A DNA stretch of 64,000 nucleotides from Stenocarpella maydis. Lineage: Eukaryota; Ascomycota; Sordariomycetes; Diaporthales; Diaporthaceae. Position 1 is the first letter of the stretch. The number at the start of each line of letters is the position of its first letter. The stretch spans positions 1 to 64,000 of the forward strand of contig NQMI01000161.1 in assembly GCA_002270565.1 (NCBI GenBank). The letters are read 5' to 3'. Below the pieces are notes generated by a model. It ran no database searches. It was given only the letters and a program-made list of their open reading frames with translations, and was not told where the DNA came from. A program made the position numbers and the translations under genes. Positions 1 through 10,810 of this stretch are shown one piece after another.

Positions 1-1019
1 GGGGGGGGCGGGCTCCACCCTGCTAATAAATAAGCTGTGTTTGCCCTGCCGATGGCGCCGCCCTGTCGCGTGTCATCACCTTGTTCCTTATAAGGCCTGC
101 GGCTCCCACGGGCTTTGCAAAAGCTTAGTTGGACGCGAATGGAAACATGAGGCGCGGGGCCCTGCCCTGATCCGGCAGAAGCTTAGCTTTTTTTAAGGGG
201 AGGGGGGTGGGCAGAACCAACGCCGTTGTGCACATACATACATACGTGCACACGTTATTACGACGCCAAACGCACGTCATGGGCCAAGCCAGGTGCTCTC
301 TTGTCTTGTTAATCTGGTCCTCTTGTTCTCCCTGGGGAGTGCTTGGTAGTATCTAAATCCGAACGGCTGTTTTGGAGCCCCCCCAACCTTGAGTCTCAGC
401 TCTGCGAACGCCCCACGCACGCACACACACGCACACACATTCGCACCGGAAGTGTATATTTGTCAATGATGATCAGAATTAGCCAGGGCCTCTGGTCTTT
501 CCCCACCGTGGTCCCGACGGAGACGTACATATGCCGTGGGGCCTGATATCCGGCCAGACAGACAGTAGATTCTACCATACAATCCCACCCACGAACCACC
601 CCCCCCCTGCAGGTGGGTCTTGCCAAACCGACAGCCCAAAATACGAGGGGCAGCTGCAAAACAGAAAACCATCGAGAGGCTCCGAAGATTCAGCCTGTCC
701 GGCGCCGGCTGGACTTTCTTCGCTCCCGGGGATACTCCTCCGGGGCAGCCCACCTGGGGGGGGGCCGCACCCCCTGGCCCGGCATGACACTGTGGGGCCC
801 AAGAGGACAGGTTCGGCTGCGTGGACCACATGGCAATGTATGTAAGAAGAGAGACGGACGCTTATACCCGGCAGTTTCGATTTTTGATCCCTGACCGCCT
901 CGAGGATGCCACCCATGGGTATATGTATGTATGGTGGTGTTGTATGTACGTACAGTTACAACTACGTGTTTGCGCGCTCGGCCGATTGACCGGATATGGC
1001 TGGAGGTAAGGCTTGGCCG

Positions 1020-1044
1020 GCAGGCAGGCAGGCAGGCAGGCAGG
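1020..1044. repeat. CAGG tetranucleotide microsatellite
   Basis: About six perfect units of CAGG follow one another. No coding role is visible. Confidence 0.85.
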
Positions 1045-1278
1045 CCTGCGCCCACGAGACCGTGATCTGCGGCCCTCCCTCTAGTGTGTATCTGGTGCCG
1101 AGCTGGCACTCACTGGCGACGATGGGTCGTGGTGGTGGTGGTGGTGGTGCGCTGGAGCACCGCCAAGCCCCAAACTGGCTCTCCCCCCCTCCCCTCCCCC
1201 GGGGGGGGGGCGCCTCAGACATTTTGTCGGCATGGCGAGAAAAGGACAGGGCCAGTGTCTCGTACATGTCTCTGGGCC

Positions 1279-1320
1279 AGGCGTAGCGGTTTTGAGTGTA
1301 GGCGTAGCGGTTTTGAGTGT
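1279..1320 (+). repeat. Perfect 21-bp tandem duplication
   Basis: Two identical 21-bp copies (1279-1299 and 1300-1320), each starting AGGCGTAGCGG and ending TTGAGTGT, lie head to tail. The perfect identity suggests a recent slippage or duplication event in non-coding DNA. Confidence 0.9.
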
Positions 1321-2636
1321 CCGCGGTCCCCATACGCGGTCCCCCTACTACACTATTATTGCTTTTACGGGTCCAGCGGGAGGGGGAAAAATAGTCATCC
1401 TGCCGGGATGGGACTGCCATTGTACCTCCCCCCCCCCCGGCCTCGCTTCCCGCGGACGCTGCCGCCTGTGCCGTGACAGATAATAATAAAACAACCCGAG
1501 GCTTGTTTGCCCATACTGTCAGTGGGATTATTATTAATGCTCAGCTGTTGCGACACCACAACGCTACAGCGTAGGTTCGTCCCGAAGCTTGAGGGGCACC
1601 GGGGGCAACTCTAAAATCACATAACTGCCTAATAAGCGGACCCTTGGGAGGGTGGGCAGAATAAGGTTTCCAACGTTTGTACACTACTGTGTNGGGGGGG
1701 GGGGCGCGGGGGGGCACGACGAGGCATTGGGACATGTAGATCCTTTGGGGTTGAAGGGGGGGGCGTCCCGGGGTTGTCGCCCAACTGCCACGGCTTGCCT
1801 GCAACGTCAAGAAGGGCAAGCAGCTGTCACCTTTTCTCTCCGCGACAGGGACCCTGCCTGGCGACTCAGTCGCCGCGGCGGGTTCGCAGCGGAGAGAAGG
1901 GGGAGGGGGGGATCCCCCGACCGGAGAATAACGATTCGAACAATGTGTCGTCTGTCTGGTATGCCTGCGGTGCGGTGCAATGTGGGTGGCTCCACTCAGC
2001 ACAAGTATACTGTAGTGTACTGTACATACATACATACATACACAACCAAGCCCTGGCGGCTGGCGGGGGCCGAGGGCCGAGGTGGGAGGATGAGAGAGAG
2101 CCCTCGCCCTGCAAGGGGAAACGGGGTGGGTGGGTGATGGATGGGTGATGGGCGGATGATGGATGGGGGCAGAAAACATGTCCGTAATCTCCATCTCGTA
2201 AAGTGGACTCTCGCTTAGACGGCCGTGAACCAAATTCTGTCATCTCTATTTGTAGATCATTTTTTGGGGGGGGGTTGCCCTCTCCTTGGTGCTAAACAGA
2301 GCAAAACGGCCCGACGGCTGCTAGCGGTTATCCCTTCCGGGGACGGGCGGGCCCCGCTGCGGCTGAGGGGGGAGAAAAATACATCGTGATTGGTTTCAAA
2401 GTGCGTGTGTGTGTATATCCGTACGGTCTGGCGGAGAGAGAGACAGACAGAGAGAAAGAGAGGGGCCTCAGTCATCGGCGTGCGGATCAATGATGCATCT
2501 CCGGGCATGATACGAGGGCCCCCCCCCCATCTTGGGGGCGCATCATAAATGATATTCTTGACAGAAGCAGCCAACGCAGCCGGATAATGTCGAGGGGAAA
2601 ACAGCGAGAGAAATGGCTGAGAGAATCCCGCAACAT

Positions 2637-2660
2637 TGTGTGTGTGTGTGTGTGTGTGTG
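2637..2660. repeat. TG dinucleotide microsatellite
   Basis: An uninterrupted TG run of about 12 units. A second, interrupted TATGTCTG/TG run lies at about 2700-2750. Confidence 0.9.
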
Positions 2661-3365
2661 CACTTACTACTTGTGCGCACTTGTGCACTTCAGGCTGTGC
2701 CCACTCAGCTATGTCCGTGTATGTCTGTGTATGTCTGTGTATGTGTGTGCTTTGCCACCATCCACCCCCCAAACACGAGCAAGATGGATCCATCCCCCCC
2801 CGATGCGTCCCTCATCAGCGGCCTCCCTCACTCGGCATAGCCCCGGCCTGCCGTGCAGCGCTCCCTGTCGAGCCGCATCCCGAGCTGCATGCAATAGTCC
2901 AGACGCCCTCTCCCACCTGCGGGCCATGGCGCCACAGCAACCAGGACCGGACAAGCTCGATGCTGCGCCCGGCTGAGCTGGGCAACCCCCTCTCCCAGGC
3001 TGGCCGTGCACCGCTGCTGGGGGTGAGGCCGAGTTACCCACGATAAAGAAGAAGAAAAGGAAGGAGAACCCCCCCCCCCCCCCGCGCGCCGTATCTGCAG
3101 GCCCGGGTGCCGGTGAGGGCAGGAGCAGCAGGATAGCACTGGGAGCGGGTTTTCCATGGACGACGGTGCAGCTTGGGTAATGGGTCCTCATGTCTCTGTC
3201 AGTTTTCACACGGCATGAGGCTGGCTGGTGGCATCGGGTGTGGGCTGGCCGGTGAGGAGACGGCGAGAATCCAGCCACGTCATGGGCCCTCGCGGTGCTT
3301 CCAGCTGAGGGCAGCATCGTGGTACGACATGGAGGACGGTGGCACGGCAGCAGGACCATATCATG

Positions 3366-3371
3366 TATAAA
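3366..3371 (+). promoter_or_regulatory. Candidate TATA box of the small secreted protein gene
   Basis: TATAAA lies about 160 bp upstream of the ATG at 3529. A CT-rich and then poly-C tract (about 3469-3496) sits between it and the start, as is common in fungal promoters. There is no transcript evidence. Confidence 0.35.
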
Positions 3372-3528
3372 GCCTGAGGCGGCCGCGGCTGGAGGGTGTG
3401 ATGCCTGTGCTATATCGCGCCACATCCCGTGGGCGAAAGCCGACACCAGAGCCGCTCCCATCCCAGCCCTCTCTCGCGCGCCCCCCCCCCCCCCCCGCCC
3501 GGCTAGTTTGAAATCTCAGAAGAAAACC

Positions 3529-4227
3529 ATGCTGCTTCCCACCGCCCTGTCTCTGGCCGGCCTGGCCGGCGCCGCCGCCGCCCTCCCCCGGACCCGTGCC
3601 ACCACCACAGACATCCAGTTCTGCACCGCGTCCGCATACGCCACGGGGGCATGCCCGTACGCCCGCCCGACCGCCGGCGCAGGCACATGCGGGACGCTCC
3701 CGGTGGAGCCGGGCGTCTGCTGTGAGAGAGAGCCCTCCCCCCCCCTCCCCTTCTTTGAAATCAAACCGGCAGCGGTAGGAGGCGGCGGCGCTGACATTGT
3801 TATCGGCAGACACGTTTGCTGACTTCCCCGGGGCCCCGGCCGCGCTCATCGGCAACGTCAACTACGTCTCGATCCCCAGCGGGGGGTCCATCGCCGGGTG
3901 CAACCTTTACAAGTGAGCCGTCCCTCCTGAATTTGTGTATTGTGTGTGTGTGTGTGTGTGTGTGTGCTGTGTGTCTGTTTGTGTGTGTGTCTGTTTGTGT
4001 GTGTTCGTTTGTGTGTGTTTTTGTGTGTGTCTGTTTGTGTGTGTCTGTTTGTGTGTGTCTGTTTGTGTGTGTGTGAGACCAGCAGCATCTGACCACAGCT
4101 GTTCCACAGGACTGTGGACTGCACCGTGACGCCCGACCAGTCCTGGGCGGCCACCGAGGTTGGGTCGACGGACCTGACGTGCCGCAAGCATCTCACTGCC
4201 AACATTGTCAGCTGGATCTGTGCCTAG
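3529..4227 (+). CDS. Small secreted cysteine-rich protein (effector-like), three exons
   Basis: Exons 3529-3721, 3810-3912 and 4110-4227 encode 137 residues; both introns have GT..AG ends and the phases (1, then 2) match. The N-terminus is a clear signal peptide (Met, Leu-rich core, then an Ala-rich stretch ending near residue 19). The mature part has eight cysteines (C32, C42, C54, C64 and four more in exons 2-3), an even number that suits four disulfides in an extracellular protein. The protein ends in TGC..TGG ATC TGT GCC TAG. I do not recognise a family; it is not an obvious hydrophobin, CFEM or LysM protein. Small Cys-rich secreted proteins are often effectors or antimicrobial proteins, but that is inference. 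The second intron (197 bp) is mostly a TG/TGTCTGTT microsatellite, so its length is probably variable. Confidence 0.65.
3937..4074. repeat. TG / TGTCTGTTTG minisatellite inside an intron
   Basis: The tract begins as a pure TG run and then alternates TGTGTGTG with CTGTTTG-type units over about 137 bp. It fills most of intron 2 of the small secreted protein gene (3913-4109) between the GTGAGC donor and the CCACAG acceptor. Confidence 0.9.
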
Positions 4228-5985
4228 GCGGTGGGGAGCGTGGAATGTCGCCCCTGGATATACCAGAGGGCAGGGGCTGGGTGTATCGAGGCCGGGGGGT
4301 GGACTTCGTGGCCGTCGTATCGCCTGTCCCGGGTGGGAGGGGCGGAGGATGTGCCCTGGGGTTGCCGGAGCATTCCAGGCGGCGCGACCTTCTCGTGTTG
4401 GGTCAAGGTAGACTGAATGATAGCCAAGGCTGGGTGTTGGGGAGTACTCCAGATGAGCTTCGTCGTGTTCTGTGGTTGTCTTGTATAGAGGCCGACACGT
4501 GTGACCCGGATGATCCTCCGTGACACCTTGGCTGTGGCTAGACGTGAGCTCAAGGTATAACAAAGCCCTGGCATGCTCGCTCACGGGTTGCACTGCGGCC
4601 CGGTCGACAGCCAGACGAGGAATGTTCCATTTGCGTCCACTTCAGACTGGCAGCCTCCGCCTCTTTGTTGCCATGTAGTTGCCCGGGGGACAAGACGAAA
4701 CAGGCATCGGGTGCTCGTCTGCTATATACCGACTACCATCACATCACACGCGATATCCCGGCTGTAAAAGGATGCACACCCGGCACGAGGACCCGTGTTG
4801 GGTACTCTCGGTCCAGTTCCAAGGGTTGTGCATATCAGACAATGCCTCACGTGCAATGTCACGAAGCATCGGGCCTACAGTTGCCTCAACCGATCCCCCC
4901 CCCCCCCAAGGACCGACACTGGCCCCAGGGCCCGACCAAGACGGCAACCCGGGCGCCTCCGCAAGCCCGAGCAGCCTCTCAATGCTGAGGCCCCTTCGTT
5001 GCCGGGACCAGCCGGCCGCCGGTGTACCACCCCTCCCCCCGCGCCGACGCCGCCTCCTCGGCACAGACCCGGAGCAGAGATCCCCTCCAAGGCCTGTCCC
5101 CGCCGCGGGCTGATCCACTCGGCCGCGCGCGCGGGGGCGTCGGTGCTATCCTGTGGTACTCGGGGTCTTTGGTTCCCGGCCCGTTTCGCCCCCGCGGGCC
5201 GGACCGCACCTACCGGGTGCCCGGCGTGCGGGAGGAGGGCTGGGGGGCACCGCGGGAGATAGCAAGGGCGGCAGGGGAGCTGAGGCTGAGCCGTTTGTCG
5301 AGAGACGGACCTTGGCCCACGTCCGGATCCAAGGGCGACTGGTTGGCTTGCCTCGGACGTGCGGCCCCCTCGGGCGCGCGGGCTGAGACCAGCACCTGGT
5401 TCTCGGCATGAGGACAGCTCGGGAGGGGTCTGTGTTCGGGGGTGCCTATCCTGCTCTCATCTCACTCGCCCCTCGTAAACATGCTGGGGGCTTTTCCCAT
5501 GGCGCCTCAGGCTTTCCGGAAGTGCAAGCAAGATCTGGACAGAGACATCCTGCGCAGGATGGTGGGCGAGAACGTATATGGTAGTGTAAGCAGATGCATA
5601 CCACGTGTTCTAAGTATAATGTCAAGGGATGAGGCCCGCCCCGCCAGGCTTATCGGGCTGAAGGAAGTCAGCTAAGTGACAGACTGGCCTGTCATTGCTG
5701 CTCGGCGGCATCCTGGGATGGAGTGTCTGCCGGAGCTGAGACAGAACGCCATGCTGGGTGCCGCCAAACAGACTGCGTTTCTCACCTCTGGTGACATCAG
5801 ATTTCAGGGCCCTCAGCGCCGTGTTGATGGATTGTCAAGGAGGCGCTGCTGCAGTGGCAGATGAGCTGGGTGCCAGTGCGGAGCCCGGAGCACTGCGAGC
5901 TGACTACCTAGTGAGGACGGTTGGCCGGCGGTGCCGAAGAATACTCATCTTAAATCTTTGCTGAGCTTGGGGGCGTGCTGCTGGA
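4228..5985. other. Intergenic, GC-rich, no defended gene
   Basis: Several frames are open on both strands, as expected at this GC content. Short protein-like pieces occur at about 5481-5675 and 5758-5964 (+), but they have no recognisable domain, no convincing splice chain and no start context. A poly-C tract lies at about 4896-4908. Confidence 0.5.
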
Positions 5986-6307
5986 GCACGTGACTGATTC
6001 TGGCCATGTCCCCGGACCAAAGCGTGTGTTTAAACTAAATTGAGTGGTTCGGATTAAATTTGCCTGACGAATGAGAAAAAGCATAGACACCACGACATGA
6101 ATGCCATGTCTTTGCTAGGTAGTTACCGTATCGGGGTCCGCTATAGGCCTGCAAGCCTTGCGGAGGTCTGCAAGCCTTGCGTGGTTTTTAAGATATATTC
6201 TCAATATAAGGGTTGTGATAGCTATAAGAGTTGAAGGATTTAGGTATAAAGGTCACATAAGGAGAAATTAGGGAGGGAAGTACATACCTAGGCCAAAAAA
6301 GATACAC

Positions 6308-6390
6308 TCATAAAGAGTTAGCCACAAAAAGGTAGCAACAAAAAGGCAGTCACAAAGAGCAGTCATAAAGAGATAGTTATAAGGAAGAGA
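6308..6390. repeat. Degenerate ~14-bp tandem repeat, AT-rich
   Basis: Five to six diverged units of the type CATAAAGAGTTAGC, CACAAAAAGGTAGC, AACAAAAAGGCAGT, CACAAAGAGCAGT, CATAAAGAGATAGT. Divergence between units suggests an old array. Confidence 0.65.
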
Positions 6391-6659
6391 TAATTCTAAT
6401 CAGTATTATATTGATATGATTTAAAGCTTCTCCACTCCTAAAAGAATGTAAGGGAATAGCTAGAATCATTTGAGAGAGAAATTCCTTCTTAGCTAAACCT
6501 TATGCCTTAGTAATTAGAGCAATTTTAATTCTTATTATATGACATATATACTAAAAATTACCTTACTCTTGCCGAGGTTTGCAACTCCTATGCTTACTGT
6601 AAGTCTTGTGGCGAAGGCAAGCCTTGCGGGTAACCGCAATGCTTGCGGATTGTTCCTAT

Positions 6660-6800
6660 TTCCCAGTACGGAGTTGCGTTCTCAATCCGGTCACGCTTCC
6701 ACCCCGTTCCCCCTCTCCCTTTTTTTCAAAAAAAATAAATAAAAAAGAGCTGCGGCGGTTCCTTCATACAGTCGTAAACGCTCAGAACCCCAGCGTTTAA
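6660..6800 (-). repeat. Dispersed non-coding repeat, copy 1 (reverse)
   Basis: Read on the minus strand, this carries AAACGCTGGG, then ACCGCCGCAGCTC, a T-rich tract, GGGAGAGGG, and GTGACCGGATTGAGA. The same order occurs near 36.4 kb (AAACGCTGGGTCTTTGAG, ACCGCCGTAGCTC, C/T tract, AAGGGAG, GTGACCGGATTAAAA), with an extra ~18 bp here. Weaker relatives lie at about 35.7 and 48.6 kb. Confidence 0.45.
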
Positions 6801-7257
6801 TAAAAAGAATACAATACCCTTTACTAGTTAGACAGACCCATATTAATGAGAAAACCTAAAGTTCCTAAAATCTTATTTTCCCTATGATGAATACGGCGGT
6901 TTGTTAAATAGTTAGGTGATGTTGAATTCCATAATAACATGTCTGCATGCCTACCACAGTTACCCGTATTGGGTTGGATTCATCCTCGAGCTACAAATAC
7001 GACTCTGAAATAGGTAATAGTGCTGCCCCTTCCTCGCACCAATGATTTCAGTCCATGGGAAAACGGCTGCGACGCTACATTGAATTAAGAACTCGTTTTC
7101 AGGGCACACCGGACTCAGTTTTTACTGGCTTTATTTGTGCTCTCGGGTTGACCAACAGATTGACAAGAGGCCCGGATTTTATTAGGTTCATGTTGGCCTT
7201 GTTCAGAAATACCTATGCCGCTTGACCCGAGTTCAGACCTTGATGTGCTCTGTCGTC

Positions 7258-7786
7258 TTAGTTACAATATCTAAAACTAACGTTGGCTCGATGCACCTTC
7301 GAGGCACCTTCATGTTGACGGCCCCGAGGACCCACAAGCAAAATCAAGACATCTGCCGCTGTTTTTGAGAGCCAGAACCGCCTGAGAAACAGGCAATCAA
7401 GCTCAGGCCCACCAAAGTGGGAATTTTGCTCAAGTGCGGTGCATAATATCATGGGAAAAGAATCCTTAACCTTGTAAACTCGAGCCACCTCCTGCGCCTT
7501 GAACCATGCAGCCTCGTGTTGCTGTGTCATGTAGGATTGCTCATCCAGTGATCCTTTCGAGGGCACCTTTCCAGTGGGTAACAAAGTAAAGCCGGAAGGG
7601 GGTCGGAGCCTCTCGCTGGAGGCTGTGTCTCTGGGCGGTCTCCCATATGAGGTCAGATGTTTTAACAGGAGATGCATCGGGAGAGACTCTTCTACGGGGC
7701 CTTGTCCTGCTCAGATGGTACCATATTAAGCCCATCCTACGAACAAAGCCTGCTAAGGAAAATCTTATTAATAAGTTCCCCATCAA
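7258..7786 (-). pseudogene. Possible decayed coding fragment, function unknown
   Basis: Two overlapping minus-strand frames (about 7258-7677 and 7541-7786) look more protein-like than their surroundings, with ordinary amino-acid composition and moderate GC inside an AT-rich block. Neither has a domain I recognise, a credible start or a splice partner. It could be an exon of a lost gene or chance. Confidence 0.2.
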
Positions 7787-8543
7787 AAATTCGCATATGG
7801 CCTCTTAGATCTTAATCAAGCATGTGTGAGCTTCCATTCCGTCAGCGATCAGAAGCCCTGGTCCTGTCGCCAAGAGCCTCATAATACTTAGGCCTCAAAT
7901 GCCCACGCCACTCATGCCCTGTTCATTCTAAACGTGGGCCGTAGCCAGTTTAAAAGTTCGAAAGCCCGTTAAAGAGTGTTATTTCAAAAGAATTACACGA
8001 TGAGGAAGTGGTGGTGTTGTTGAATGGGCGGAACGACCATTTCGTGCGGCGAGCTTGATCAGGTGGGGCTAACGGACACGTGCAAGAGCTTATGTTGATA
8101 TTTCAGGGAAAGCCAGCTGTGAGTTCGACAGAAAGATCGATCTGGAATCATATGGAGTTGCTAGTCAAGTTGTTGGCCGCAGGCAAGGAATAAAGGCCAG
8201 CACATTTCCTTGTGCTAACCAATTGCCTGCTCGCCGCCGAAATTTGTGAGCACATACGTGTTCAATCCCAATCTGCCCCATATTTCTTTTCTTACAAAAG
8301 CGGACAGCAGTCCCACTGCCCCCTGACTAGGCGCATTACTAATTTTAACCTTATTACCGCCCCTGTTAGCAGTTTTGCTGTGTGAATAGGCTACCGATCT
8401 CCTTACAACCTACCTATGTATGCCCTACTGTCAGTCCAACCTACTTTTCTGCCCCTACATCACGCATTAAGACTTATTTCTGCCCTGGAGACCCTGCCCT
8501 GGGTACCACTCGAGCTATCACTGGGCCAGGCAGCAGGATAAGC

Positions 8544-9563
8544 ATGGCGCAAGCGCTGTACATGGACGAAGCTACCATGGCCAACGCTGGCAGCCAGTGG
8601 ACATTTGTGCTGGCCGTCACCGCCATTTTCCTCAGTGTTGTTGTCAGCCTGCAAATTCTGTCATCCTACGCCAAGGCCTCTATAGCGGCGCCAGCAGAGA
8701 TCCTCACCTTCATCGACGCCGTCGATTCCTCAGTCGAGGAGAATGAGAGCTATGATCGAGATGTACTGCGCGTCCAGCGCCTGGATGATAAGCTGCGCCT
8801 CGGGCGGCTACTCCGGGAAATCCAAAGGGGGGGTGATGATTTACGGGAGGAACTCAACGGCCTTTTGATGAGCGAGAGTGGAGACCTCACAACCGACGGT
8901 TACAGTGATCTCCGAGACCTGCGGCTGAGAGCCACAGCCCGCCTGCTCTGGGCTTCCAAACGCAGTCAGTACACTCATCCTCATCTTATTACCGTGTCTT
9001 GCGGGTTTCCATAATGCATCACCACAGTCTCCATCCATCCCCAGCAGGTTACTGACAAACACCAAGAGGGCCTCGAGGACAAGGTGCGCAGGCTAGATAT
9101 GCTCCGTATGCGATTCCTCGTGGCCTACATGGGCCTTGTCTCAGCTGGCCGCGTAAAGAAATTATCACCAAAGGACCCTGAGAAGACAGGCCACTTCCCA
9201 AGGTCAAATGCAGCCCGGCCGCCTCCACCGCCACCACTACCACCGCCGTTTCTGGGCATCAACTCCGGGGTCAACAAGAAGAAGTCACGCCGCCGACTAA
9301 GCCGCGCGGCGGCCATGGGGCGTGGGGACAATGCGGATGGGGGCCGGAACAAGGGCTGGGCAGGCGTCATCCGGGAGCTGCAGCTGTCACCGATCCTCCA
9401 GAAACGTCACGCTCACGCCAGCATTGGGAAGGCCATGTCGCCCATCAAGTCGCATTTCACAGTGCCGGAGCTGCCATCAAACCGCGAGCCGGCACAGGCC
9501 GATCACTGCCAGTACGAGCAGAAAGAGATGTTCCCGGACTTTAGGGACCAGGGCATATTCTGA
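8544..9563 (+). CDS. Predicted single-pass membrane protein, unknown function
   Basis: Exons 8544-8964 and 9028-9563 encode 318 residues; the 63-bp intron starts GTCAGT and ends CACAG, joining in phase 1. The first ATG in the open frame (8544) was chosen. Residues about 15-38 form one hydrophobic membrane segment (core WTFVLAVTAIFLSVVVSLQI). It is followed by an acidic/basic helical region likely to form a coiled coil (about 60-170), then a proline run PPPPPPLPPPF, a Lys/Arg patch and a low-complexity tail. I recognise no domain. The layout suggests a membrane-anchored helical protein with a cytosolic basic tail. A splice site a few bases away at 9045 or 9048 would bring a stop into frame, which supports the chosen acceptor. 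Confidence 0.6.
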
Positions 9564-10810
9564 CAAGGCTGCCCGTCACAAGAAGACAGGTGGTGACCTT
9601 TTCTTTGCAAAGCGCTGCGCACAAGGATGACAATTATTCACAGATGACCTGCCATTAAAGGCAGTATTGTAATACGCTAACAATATAAGTGGCCTCTTTT
9701 GGGTTTCGATTAGACCTGAGGAGTTATAGTTCTTCACCCTAAAATAGTCTCATCTAGACTACCAAGTAGGTATGCCGATGCCTGACCTAGAAATCCTGGG
9801 CAATGAGCCTATGCCGAGTGCAATGGACAACAATCTCGGCTGCATTGCACAAACTTGAGGGCGTGCTGACCGTTCTGCACTGGCAGGCCGAGAATGAAAG
9901 AGCAAATTTACCTGTCAAGACCGTAATTCCACAATTAGTCACAGGAACTATTTCTATTTCCTTTTCTCTCCTCCTCTTTTCTTTTTTCTTAGTTGTAGGA
10001 AAGTGTGGTTCCTTCTGGGGCTTCACATATCGGTTGCCTCCGCCTGCGATCGAAGTGCTGCCAATTGAGCAACATTACCATGAGAAAGCTGTAGCCATGC
10101 TTTCGGCTTTCTTGCCCGGCAGCAGCTGCGGCTGAAGCGGATACCTACACTGGCTGGCGCTCGGCTGAGACAAAACCGATCCTGCATGTGGTCTTTTCCC
10201 TCGTGCGAAAGGATTCGGGAGATACGCCAAACTCTATCAACATTGGATTCTTGGCGTTTAACTACGCTGGCTCCAATAAGCATCGGACCAAGCCATGTTG
10301 CACCTCGCCGCCGCCACCACAGGTCTGGCCCGTACGTTGGCTTTCCTGGAGCTGAGCGCGGACGTGGAGCAATGGGAGGAGCGCGTAGCTGATCGTTTAC
10401 CTACGGCGGGTCTCTCCGCAGGTACAAGACGTCTACCAAAGTGTGCAAAGACGAGCCCAAGCCTCCTGTGAAATTCGGTGGTACCGGGAGCTCTTCAGAG
10501 GCGTCGAACTAGAGGACGCCATATTCCAAGAAGGGCTTGTGCCAAGGCCCGTTCAGCCCCGATGAGCGACAAAGAATGGTCTCTCGGGTGCTGAATTTTG
10601 AGCCGCAGCTGTCTCCCGCTCCTCAGCCGCCAGGTTGGAGTACGTGCATGAGCTTGTTTCGACGGGCGCCGGTTTGCTGGCGTCCGAAGATGGTGAATTT
10701 AGCCGGCATCCGAAGTGCATAAGAGGGGAGGACAACCCAGGCCAAGACAAGAAATCCATGCTTGACAGGACTGGCGTCGCCTTTGGTTACACATCTCCTC
10801 AATTCTAGAA
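9564..10810. other. Intergenic
   Basis: No gene is supported with confidence. A T-rich stretch lies at about 9950-9990. A short plus-strand chain at 10295-10565 reads like protein but needs a 37-bp intron, so it was not called. Confidence 0.5.

Larger units (their letters stand above)
1..3365. other. Gene-free, microsatellite-rich GC-rich segment
   Basis: No open frame here has a recognisable domain, and frames are open on both strands mainly because the DNA is GC-rich and repetitive. It holds many long poly-G/poly-C tracts (for example 1193-1211, 1694-1704, 2264-2274, 3069-3083), one ambiguous base inside a G tract at 1693, a CATA tetranucleotide run at 2024-2042, GGT and GGGT/GATG runs near 1127-1150 and 2120-2170, and CA/TG runs. 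I see no RNA gene. It may be a subterminal or repeat-dense chromosomal region, but there is no telomeric repeat to show this. Confidence 0.6.
5986..8543. other. AT-rich block with repeats, probably RIP-affected
   Basis: Base composition drops sharply to AT-rich between about 6000 and 7000, with TA-rich and stop-rich sequence in all frames. It holds a degenerate tandem repeat (6308-6390), one copy of a dispersed repeat (6660-6800, minus) and a possible decayed gene (7258-7786, minus). Such AT-rich islands beside GC-rich genes are typical of fungi with RIP. Confidence 0.6.

Noticed and set aside
3295..3528. Upstream extension of the small secreted protein frame
   Set aside because: The frame is open but would bury the signal peptide; the ATG at 3529 gives a proper secretory start.
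5481..5964. Protein-like pieces at 5481-5675 and 5758-5964
   Set aside because: They lie in different frames with no convincing splice sites between them, and no domain is recognised.
10295..10565. Possible 77-residue gene, two exons
   Set aside because: The second piece reads like protein, but the join needs a 37-bp intron, shorter than usual in these fungi, and there is no domain or signal peptide.
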